11,954 nucleotides of DNA from Anaerolineales bacterium UBA2029 (GTDB lineage: Bacteria > Chloroflexota > Anaerolineae > Aggregatilineales > Aggregatilineaceae), in contig DDBP01000348.1 in assembly GCA_002332795.1 (NCBI GenBank), positions 1 through 11,954 of the forward strand, given 5' to 3'. The notes beneath the pieces are model-generated. The model had not been told where the DNA came from. It worked only from the letters and a program-made list of their open reading frames with translations, and searched no databases. Numbering within the stretch: the stretch's first letter is position 1; each line of letters begins with the position of its first letter. Below, piece after piece: positions 5,202-11,954 of the stretch. The position numbers were made by a program, and so were the translations under genes.

Positions 5202-6392
5202 CTACTCCCCCCTCCCGACTCTCTCGAAGATGCCCGCGGCGCCCTGCCCGCCGCCAATGCACATAGTGACCATGCCATAGCGCCCGCCGCGCCGCCGTAG
5301 CTCGTGCAGCAGTTGCACGGTGAGCTTGGCCCCAGTGCAGCCCAGCGGATGACCGAGCGCGATCGCCCCGCCGTTGACGTTGACCACGTCCGGATTCAGG
5401 TCCAGCGCGCGCATCACCGCCAGGGACTGTGCAGCAAAGGCTTCGTTCAGTTCGATCAGGTCGAGATCGGCCAGCTTCAAGCCCGTGCGCTGCAACACGC
5501 GCGGCACTGCCACGACCGGCCCGATGCCCATGATCTCCGGCGGCACGCCCGCCACATTGAAGCCGACGAAGCGGGCGATCGGCGTCAGCCCCAGGCGGGC
5601 AGCCAGGCCCGCCTCCATGACGATCACGCCCGCCGCGCCGTCGCTCAGCGGGCTGGAGTTGCCCGCCGTCACCGTGCCGTTCTGCTTGAAGACGGGCTTG
5701 AGTTTGGCCAGCGCCTCAGGGGTGGTGTCGCGGCGCAGATGCTCGTCGGTGTCGAAGGTGACGATCTCGGTATGGCGTTGCCCGTCAACCAGCGTCACCT
5801 GTTCGAACTGCACCGGCACGATTTCTTCGGCGAATTTGCCCGCGTCCACCGCGGCGGCAGCCTTCATGTGACTGTGATAGGCGAACTCGTCCTGGTCTTC
5901 ACGGGAAATGGCGTACTGCTCGGCGACGTGCTCCGCCGTCAGGCCCATGCCCATGTAAATCTGCGGCTGCTGCTGCACGGCGTCCAGGTCGGGGCTGAGC
6001 CGGAAGCCGGTCATGGGCACCAGCGACATGGTCTCGACGCCGCCCGCCAGGATGGCGTCGGCCCCGTTGGCGATGATGCGCTCGGCGGCGATGGCGATCG
6101 TCTGCAGACCGCTGGCACAAAAGCGGTTGACCGTCTGCGCGGGCACGTTCACCGGCAGACCAGCGCTCAGCGCCACGATACGCGCCACGTTCAGCCCCTG
6201 CGGGCCTTCGGGCATGGCGCAGCCGATGATCACATCGTCGAGTTGGGCCGGATCGAGTTTGCCCGCCGTCTGGCGCAGCAGTTCGGCTATGACCGCCCGC
6301 AGCAGGGCTTCGGGGCGGGTGCTGCGCGTCGTCCCTTTTTTCGCCCGGCCCACGGCGGTGCGGGCCATGGCGACGATGACCGCTTCTCTCAT
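5202..6392 (-). CDS. fadA: Acetyl-CoA acyltransferase (thiolase), beta-oxidation
   Basis: A 396-residue protein of normal thiolase length. The acyl-carrying cysteine is C92 in 'VNRFCASGLQ', 'NEAFAAQ' lies at 316-322, the catalytic His is H348 in 'GGAIALGHPLGCTGA', and the proton-shuttling cysteine is C378 in 'TMCIGGGQGAA'. It cleaves 3-ketoacyl-CoA with CoA to acetyl-CoA and a shortened acyl-CoA; condensation in the reverse direction is possible in the family. Pairing with a FadN-like hydratase/dehydrogenase two genes upstream favours the degradative FadA role over acetoacetyl-CoA synthesis. The ATG overlaps the kinase stop codon by 4 bp (ATGA, 6389-6392), which means translational coupling. 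No separate promoter is visible inside the kinase end. The C-terminal codons form a G-rich run just before the TAG. Confidence 0.95.
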   Translation of the reverse strand: MREAVIVAMARTAVGRAKKGTTRSTRPEALLRAVIAELLRQTAGKLDPAQLDDVIIGCAMPEGPQGLNVARIVALSAGLPVNVPAQTVNRFCASGLQTIAIAAERIIANGADAILAGGVETMSLVPMTGFRLSPDLDAVQQQPQIYMGMGLTAEHVAEQYAISREDQDEFAYHSHMKAAAAVDAGKFAEEIVPVQFEQVTLVDGQRHTEIVTFDTDEHLRRDTTPEALAKLKPVFKQNGTVTAGNSSPLSDGAAGVIVMEAGLAARLGLTPIARFVGFNVAGVPPEIMGIGPVVAVPRVLQRTGLKLADLDLIELNEAFAAQSLAVMRALDLNPDVVNVNGGAIALGHPLGCTGAKLTVQLLHELRRRGGRYGMVTMCIGGGQGAAGIFERVGRGE

Positions 6393-9300
6393 GGTTTGGT
6401 GTCCTCCATGACAGTCTCCGGCGGGGTGAGCACGTCGAGCGCCACGCTGAAGACGCTCCCCCGCCCTGGTTCGCTTTCGACCCAGATTTCGCCCCCATGC
6501 AGACGGACGATCTCGCGGGCGATGGTCAATCCCAGGCCCGCCCCTGTCACTGCGCCCTCGTGCGCGCGGAAGAACGGCTCGAAGACCTGATCCAGCAAAT
6601 CGGCATGGATGCCCACCCCGCTATCGCGTACGCGCACGACGGCCCGCGGCTTCTGGGCGCTATCGGTGCACGCCATCTCGATGGCGATCTGCCCTCCCTC
6701 TGGCGTGTAGTTGATGGCATTGACGATCAGGTTGGTGAAGACCTGTGCCATGCGGTGAGGGTCTATATGAGCCGTCAGCGGCACGGCGGGCAGAGAGACG
6801 GACAGGGCAATCTGTTTGCGCTCGGCTTCGGCCTGCTGAATGGTGATCACCTCGTTGAGCAGGTCTTGCAGCACCACCGGATGACGATTGAGCGCGATCA
6901 CGCCGCGCTCGAAGCGCGACACATCCAGCAGGCTCTCGATTAGCTCGCTCATGTTGTTCACGACCCGGTCGAGGATTTCCAGGTGACGGACTGCCTGCTC
7001 CGGCTGATGACGCAGCAGGTACAGGCGCGTTTTCAGGTTGGCCAGCGGCGTGCGCAGTTCGTGCGAGGCATTGGCGATGAAGCGATCTTTCTGCTGTTGT
7101 AGCGCTTTTTGCTGGCTGATGTCGCGGATGACAGTCACCGCGCCCACGATCTCCCCCGCCGTGTTGCGCACCTGCGAGACAATCAGCGCCGCGTCGAACT
7201 CGTGACCATCTTTGTGCCGCAAGCGCAACTCGCCCTCCCAGATGCCTGTCGTATCTACCGCGTCGTAGATGTACCGGACGATAGCGTCGAACTCGTCGCG
7301 CGTGTAGGCGCTGCTGCGCAGCAGTTCCAGATAGCCGGTGAATTCCTCTGGGGAGTAACCTGTCAGGTTGATCAACGCGCGGTTGACGTAGCGCGTGTGC
7401 AGCTTCTCGTCGTAGATCACCCCTTCGCCGATGGAGTCCAGGATGGCCTGCAACTGCGCGCGACGCTGTTCCAGTTCTTCGGTGCGCTCCTGCACCCGCT
7501 GTTCGAGTTCGGCGGCGTGCTGTTGCACCGTGGCGAACAGACGGGCGTTGCGCAGCGCGATGCCCACCTGATCGGCGAACGCCTGCAGGCGTTCGGCGTG
7601 CCGCTGACCGAAGAAGCCAGGCGTGGCGCTGTTGAGAATCACAAAGCCGAGGATTTCCCCGGCGCTGAAGATGGGCGCGCTGGCGACCGAACGGATCCAG
7701 TCGTAAGGGGGCATCTTCACCCAACCTGCGTACGCCTGCGTATCGGTGATGAGGTGCGGTCTGCCCGTCTCGACCATCTCGCGCAGGTTGGCGAACTCGC
7801 TGAGCGGCATACGCACCTGCGCCATCCACGCCGCCTGCTGCGGGTCTGCGAGCGGCGGACTGGTGCCCACCACCCGCGCCACGCCCTCCTCGTCGAGCAG
7901 CAGGATGTTCGCCAGCTCGAAGGGGGCCACCCGCTCGACATTGGTCAGCACGCGGTCGAGCACGGTACTCAGTTCGAGCGAGCTGTTGACTGCCGCCGCC
8001 GTGTCGGCCAGCGCCTCGGCGAAGGCGCGCTGCTCGCGTTCGGCGGCGAACAGGCGGGCGTTGCGCAGCGCGATGCTCACCTGGTCGGCAAAGGCCTGCA
8101 GCCGATCGGCGTGTGTCTGCGTGAAAAAGCCCGGTGTAGCGCTATCGAGATTGATCACGCCGACCATCTGGCCGTCCACCATGATCGGCGCGCCGATATA
8201 CGAGCGGATCCAGGCCAGTTCCTCGTGATACACCCAATCGGGAGAACCGAGCGTATCCGGAATGCAAACCGGACGACCGGTTTCTCTCATTTGTTTGAAC
8301 TTCCCTATGTCGTGCACCGTATAGTGCAGGTTGGCCACGAACTCCGCTAGGCCACGTTCGGCAAATCCCCTGTGCCGGACGATGTGCGTCTGGCCGTCCT
8401 CAATGAGCATGATGGAGGCCGTGTCGTGTGGCAACACTCCCTGGATGCTCTCCAACACCCGGTCGAGCACCAGGTCGGGGTCCAGCGTCTGGCTGACCAG
8501 GGCGATGGTGTTGACCAGCGCTTCGGCGAAGGCGCGCTGCTCGCGTTCCGCCTGTTCGGCGGCGCGGCGGGCGGTGATGTCGCTCACCACCCCGTAGATG
8601 TGCACGTGTCCGGTGTCCGGGTCGCGACGACGGTGCACACGGTCGCGCACCCAGATATACTTCCCGTCGGCACAGCGCAGGCGGTATTCCAGTTCGTCCT
8701 GATCGGAGAATAGCCCGGACGCGCTGGCCATCAGCCGAGAGCGGTCGTCGGGGTGAATCAGGTTCAGCCAGAAGCCCCAATCCTCGTTGAACTGATCGAA
8801 CGAATAGCCGGTGAGTTCGGCGATCTGCGGCGAGAGTATCTGGTGCCAGAGCGGGCGTCCCGCTGCATCGTACCCGACTACGTAGAGCAGGTCGCTGATC
8901 GAAGCAATCACCTGGTAAAGCTGCGCCTGACTGGCGGCCACTGCCTGGTGCGCCATCTCGATGGAGCGCAACATACCGTTGAGACCGGCGGCCAGCGTCG
9001 CCAGTTCGTCGCGCCCGTCTACTGGCGCGCGCAGCGAAACGTCTTGCGTGTCCGCCACGGCCTGTACCAGCCGCGTCAGACGCAGCACCCGCACCAGGAT
9101 CGCGCGATCCACGAGCAGGGCGCTGACACCGGCCAGCGCCAGCCCGCCCACGAAAAAGGCGGCCAGCAGGTAGGCCACTGTGTCGCGCCCATGTGCGCTG
9201 ATCGGGCGCGACATCTCCACACGCAACACGAACACTGGACGCCCCTGCAGATCGTTGAACAGGGCATAGCCGGCGTAGATTTCTTCGCTGAGCGGTTCCG

Positions 9301-10087
9301 CCAGTTCAGTGACCGTGCCGTTGAGCGCCTCATAGGCGTGCAGCAAGTCGGCGGGCAGACCTGGCTCGGCGAAGTGACGGATATCCAGATGAATGGCCCC
9401 CAGGCTGGCCAGCGCGCCGATCTGCCGGGTATCCACGAAGCGACCCATCACCAGCGTGCCGTGCGCCGGGCCTTCGCCGGTGCTCGGTGTGATAGGTTGG
9501 GCAACCAGGAGCAACGCCCCTTCGGGCAGCACTGTCAGCCCTCGGCGGCCCTGCCCCGCCTCCAACCGACCCAATTCCGCCGCCGACGTATGCGGGCTGA
9601 AGTAGCGCTCGGCCTGGGCGGCGGACAGTTCCCTGCCCGCCGCTGCGCCTGGCGGCAGAGTCTTGGCGTAAACCACCTGACCAGCCACATTGATCAGCAC
9701 GATCACATGCACATTCAGGCGGGTGAAGGTCGAGTCTTCCAGAGCGGTTTCCCTGTAGGAGGGCAATAATCCCTGCACGAACTGATCGGTATCATCCCAC
9801 TCGGCCCAGTCAGCGGTGGTAGCAGCGAGCGCCTGCAGATCGTTGGCCAGCGCGTTGACCACGCGGGCCGTATTGCGGCGCGCCTCCTCAGCTTCCAGAT
9901 TGGCGAAGCTGTTCAGCAGAATACCCCGCGCCAGACCATAGACCAGCGCCAGTTCGCCGAGCAGGGTCAGCAGAATCACCGCCAGCGCCCTGGTGCGCAG
10001 TGACCGCCACGACCAGCGGCGGCGCGCTGCGATCAGGCTATCCGGCAGCAAGGACTTACCCTCTGGTTCCGATGATTGCGGCGACAT
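6389..10087 (-). CDS. Multidomain membrane sensor histidine kinase (CHASE4-HAMP-PAS-GAF-GAF-PAS-HisKA-HATPase)
   Basis: A 1232-residue kinase. A basic N-terminus precedes TM1 (about 34-56). Residues 57-300 form an extracytoplasmic sensor with the CHASE4-like 'ADWAEWDDTDQF' at 92-103. TM2 (about 304-325) leads to HAMP (about 327-380). PAS/PAC 1 is at about 387-505, GAF 1 at about 531-680, GAF 2 at about 700-852, a coiled coil at 853-880 and PAS/PAC 2 at about 877-990. The HisKA H-box 'NASHELRTPLANL' has phospho-acceptor H1009. The ATPase has N1123 in 'IVNAINYTPEGG', G1 'DSGVGI' (1155-1160) and G2 'GAGLGLTI' (1182-1189). All catalytic motifs are intact. There is no receiver domain and no response regulator nearby, so its partner is elsewhere. 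A purine-rich AGGGGGAG stands just before the ATG. It starts 55 bp after the FadN-like stop and overlaps fadA by 4 bp, so it probably belongs to the same operon. The signal is unknown; GAF domains may bind small ligands, but none can be named. Confidence 0.95.
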   Translation of the reverse strand: MSPQSSEPEGKSLLPDSLIAARRRWSWRSLRTRALAVILLTLLGELALVYGLARGILLNSFANLEAEEARRNTARVVNALANDLQALAATTADWAEWDDTDQFVQGLLPSYRETALEDSTFTRLNVHVIVLINVAGQVVYAKTLPPGAAAGRELSAAQAERYFSPHTSAAELGRLEAGQGRRGLTVLPEGALLLVAQPITPSTGEGPAHGTLVMGRFVDTRQIGALASLGAIHLDIRHFAEPGLPADLLHAYEALNGTVTELAEPLSEEIYAGYALFNDLQGRPVFVLRVEMSRPISAHGRDTVAYLLAAFFVGGLALAGVSALLVDRAILVRVLRLTRLVQAVADTQDVSLRAPVDGRDELATLAAGLNGMLRSIEMAHQAVAASQAQLYQVIASISDLLYVVGYDAAGRPLWHQILSPQIAELTGYSFDQFNEDWGFWLNLIHPDDRSRLMASASGLFSDQDELEYRLRCADGKYIWVRDRVHRRRDPDTGHVHIYGVVSDITARRAAEQAEREQRAFAEALVNTIALVSQTLDPDLVLDRVLESIQGVLPHDTASIMLIEDGQTHIVRHRGFAERGLAEFVANLHYTVHDIGKFKQMRETGRPVCIPDTLGSPDWVYHEELAWIRSYIGAPIMVDGQMVGVINLDSATPGFFTQTHADRLQAFADQVSIALRNARLFAAEREQRAFAEALADTAAAVNSSLELSTVLDRVLTNVERVAPFELANILLLDEEGVARVVGTSPPLADPQQAAWMAQVRMPLSEFANLREMVETGRPHLITDTQAYAGWVKMPPYDWIRSVASAPIFSAGEILGFVILNSATPGFFGQRHAERLQAFADQVGIALRNARLFATVQQHAAELEQRVQERTEELEQRRAQLQAILDSIGEGVIYDEKLHTRYVNRALINLTGYSPEEFTGYLELLRSSAYTRDEFDAIVRYIYDAVDTTGIWEGELRLRHKDGHEFDAALIVSQVRNTAGEIVGAVTVIRDISQQKALQQQKDRFIANASHELRTPLANLKTRLYLLRHQPEQAVRHLEILDRVVNNMSELIESLLDVSRFERGVIALNRHPVVLQDLLNEVITIQQAEAERKQIALSVSLPAVPLTAHIDPHRMAQVFTNLIVNAINYTPEGGQIAIEMACTDSAQKPRAVVRVRDSGVGIHADLLDQVFEPFFRAHEGAVTGAGLGLTIAREIVRLHGGEIWVESEPGRGSVFSVALDVLTPPETVMEDTKP

Positions 10088-10142
10088 AGCTCCCCCTATG
10101 CCTGCGCTCTACCCGCTCTCCGACAGGCGCGTTCGGTTTCGT

Positions 10143-11954
10143 TCAATTGCGCAGCGGCTTGTTGTGTTGCAGCATGTGCGCGATACGCTCCAGCGTCTTG
10201 GGTTCGTGGCACAGGGCGACGAACGCCTCGCGCTCCAGGTCCAGGATGTACTGTTCAGGCACCCAGCCTGGCTCAGAGAGATCGCCACCACACAGCACAT
10301 AGGCGATATGGTTGGCGATCAGCGCGTCGTGATCGGTGGCATAGCCGCCGTCCTGCAGGGTGAAGACGGCCAGGCGCAAGGCGGCCAGCGCGTCGCGCCC
10401 CGCCGCCCAGATCGACTCCGGCGGAGCAGGGCGGTGTCCGCTGGCGATCAGGTGCAAGACTTCGCGTTTGGCTTCGGCCAGCAGATGATCGCGGTTGAGC
10501 AGGATGCGGTCGGCGGACGACAGGAAACCCATGTCGCGGGCCTGACGCGCGCTCTCCGACACTTTCGCCAGCGCGATCTGCTCGAAGATGGCCTGCAGGT
10601 GCGGCAGGGGGTCGGCGTTGGGCGTGCGCATGACCGGGTTGAGCCGACGGCGCAGCATTTCTTTGCAACCACCACCGGCGGGCAGCAACCCCACGCCGAT
10701 CTCGACCAGCCCCGCATATAGTTCGGCGTGCGCCACGGCGCGCTGCCCGGCCATCAGGAATTCCGCCCCGCCGCCCAGGGCCATGCCGAAAGGCGCGGTG
10801 ACTACCGGACGCGGCGCGCGGCGCATGGCCTGGAACAGATTCTGCAGTTCGCGCACCACGGCGTTGATCTTGTCGTACTCGCCGTTCTGGGCCAGCATGA
10901 GGATCAGGAAGATGTTGGCTCCGGCGCTGAAGTGTTCGCCGTCGTTGCCCACCACCAGCCCCTCGAAGCTGCCGCTTTCCAGGTACTCCAGGGCGCGCCA
11001 GCCCATGGCGATGATGTCGTCGTCTATGGCGTTGGCTTTAGTGTGGAATTCCAGCAACAGCACCCCGTCGCCCAGGTCGAGCAGCGACGCGCCCGCTCGC
11101 CCTTCCAGGCGGCGACCTTCTGCGCGCAGCGTGGCAATGGCGATGGAGCGCGGGTCGCGGGCCAGCGAGACGTAGTCACCCTGGGCGCGGTCGTAGACGT
11201 GCGTGGGCACCCCGCCCGCGTTGCGCTGGTAGAAGGTGGGATGTCCGCTCGCCACCATCTCTTTCACCCAGGGCGCGACCGTATAGCCGTCCCCTTCCAG
11301 ACGCGGGATGGTCTCGGCCACGCCCAGCGCATCCCAGATTTCGAATGGCCCCAGGGCGTGATTGAAGCCCCACTTGTTGGCATTGTCTATGGCGGGGATG
11401 TCATCGGCGATCTCGCCCAGGCGACGCGCCGCATAGGTGATGGTGAAGGCGTGCAGGTGCCACAGGAACTGCCCGGCGCGGTCGTCGGCATTGACCAGGG
11501 CCTTGAGGCGCGCGCCCACGTCTTCGATGGTGCGATATTCGCCCACGCTGGCGAAGCGCACTTTCTGTGGCGGCTCGTATTCGAGCGTTTCCAGGTTCAG
11601 CGCCCAGAATTCGCGTTCACCGTCGGGCGTCTCCACCCGCTTGTAGAAACCCTGGCCCGCCTTGTTGCCCAGCAGACCGGCGTCGAGCATCCGCTGCATC
11701 AGGGCCAGGGTGCGGGGGTGCACCAGCACGTCGCGCGCCTCGTCGTCGGGGATGGCCGGATACAGGTTGCGGTTGACGTGCATCATGATGTCCGTGCCGA
11801 TCAGGTCGAACAGGCGGAAGGTAGCCGTCTTGGGTCGCCCGATCAGCGGGCCGGTGAGCGCGTCCACCTCGGCCACGGTGTAACCGTGTTCTAGGGCGTA
11901 GTTGACCGCGAACGTCCCCGCCAGGCTGATGAAACGGTTGGCGATGAAGTTGGG
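10143..11954 (-). CDS. fadN: FadN-like 3-hydroxyacyl-CoA dehydrogenase / enoyl-CoA hydratase (5' partial)
   Basis: The frame stays open to the right edge, so the start is outside the window; 603 codons plus the TGA stop are visible. An internal GTG at 11876 is not the start, because the codons before it read 'PNFIANRF...EHGYTVAE', the expected end of the NAD-binding domain. Visible residues about 1-125 are the rest of that domain and the first 3HCDH C-terminal domain ('LTGPLIGRPKTATFRLFD', 'GLLGNKAGQGFY'). Residues about 195-211 ('WGFNHALGPFEIWDALG') mark the second. From about 290 an enoyl-CoA hydratase domain follows with 'HFSAGANI' (oxyanion hole, about 341-348), 'GMALGGGAE' (E398) and 'LVEIGVGLLPAGGG' (E418); both catalytic Glu residues are present. 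The order dehydrogenase then hydratase is that of Bacillus FadN, the reverse of E. coli FadB. It hydrates 2-enoyl-CoA and oxidises 3-hydroxyacyl-CoA with NAD+. The kinase gene follows after 55 bp and FadA after that. Confidence 0.93.
   Translation of the reverse strand, partial: PNFIANRFISLAGTFAVNYALEHGYTVAEVDALTGPLIGRPKTATFRLFDLIGTDIMMHVNRNLYPAIPDDEARDVLVHPRTLALMQRMLDAGLLGNKAGQGFYKRVETPDGEREFWALNLETLEYEPPQKVRFASVGEYRTIEDVGARLKALVNADDRAGQFLWHLHAFTITYAARRLGEIADDIPAIDNANKWGFNHALGPFEIWDALGVAETIPRLEGDGYTVAPWVKEMVASGHPTFYQRNAGGVPTHVYDRAQGDYVSLARDPRSIAIATLRAEGRRLEGRAGASLLDLGDGVLLLEFHTKANAIDDDIIAMGWRALEYLESGSFEGLVVGNDGEHFSAGANIFLILMLAQNGEYDKINAVVRELQNLFQAMRRAPRPVVTAPFGMALGGGAEFLMAGQRAVAHAELYAGLVEIGVGLLPAGGGCKEMLRRRLNPVMRTPNADPLPHLQAIFEQIALAKVSESARQARDMGFLSSADRILLNRDHLLAEAKREVLHLIASGHRPAPPESIWAAGRDALAALRLAVFTLQDGGYATDHDALIANHIAYVLCGGDLSEPGWVPEQYILDLEREAFVALCHEPKTLERIAHMLQHNKPLRN

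Noticed and set aside
5304..6590. 428-codon + strand open frame opposite fadA
   Set aside because: Complete thiolase motifs are on the - strand. The antisense product is His/Arg/Gln-rich and resembles nothing known.
7109..8350. 413-codon + strand open frame opposite the kinase
   Set aside because: It mirrors the GAF/PAS coding region of an intact kinase; no start signal or domain supports it.
11874..11876. GTG at 11876 as the start of the FadN-like gene
   Set aside because: The frame continues upstream to the window edge with family-typical residues (PNFIANRF), so the gene is truncated by the window and does not start here.
10728..11894. 388-codon + strand open frame opposite the FadN-like gene
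   Set aside because: The - strand gene carries all expected family motifs through this stretch.

Overview
The window reads as bacterial chromosome, high in GC, with densely packed genes. The most likely source is a Chloroflexota (Anaerolineae-like) genome or metagenome bin. This rests on gene style only: a secreted protein with a Pro/Thr 'PTPxP' linker, a CHASE4-HAMP-PAS-GAF-GAF-PAS histidine kinase, a FadN/FadA-type beta-oxidation pair, and C-rich nested inverted repeats between genes. No rRNA or other marker gene is present to prove it.

Layout. Positions 1-161 hold the end of an intergenic repeat and the leader of a two-gene toxin-antitoxin module on the + strand (162-784: small antitoxin-like protein, then a VapC PIN-domain RNase, overlapping by 4 bp). 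Everything else is on the - strand and reads from right to left. The first cluster is a FadN-like hydroxyacyl-CoA dehydrogenase/enoyl-CoA hydratase (10143-11954, 5' end outside the window), a 1232-residue hybrid-input sensor histidine kinase (6389-10087) and a FadA thiolase (5202-6392), the last two overlapping by 4 bp. A 320-bp gap (4882-5201) holds a nested inverted repeat and a candidate promoter. The second cluster is a PlsC-type acyltransferase (3829-4881), a PrsW-type intramembrane protease fused to a cyclic-nucleotide-binding-like domain (2257-3822), and a secreted beta-rich/TolB-propeller protein (836-2158), which meets the TA module tail to tail.

How the genes may work together. FadN and FadA together cover hydration, dehydrogenation and thiolysis in fatty-acid beta-oxidation. 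A membrane kinase placed between them and translationally coupled to FadA suggests that an extracellular or membrane signal is tied to lipid use, but no response regulator is in view. The second cluster combines phospholipid-type acylation with a regulated membrane protease, which suggests membrane maintenance.

The least ordinary items are the PrsW-CNB fusion, whose nucleotide-binding cassette lacks the usual Glu and Arg, and the kinase embedded between fadN-like and fadA genes. No CRISPR array, tRNA, rRNA, insertion sequence or phage gene was seen.
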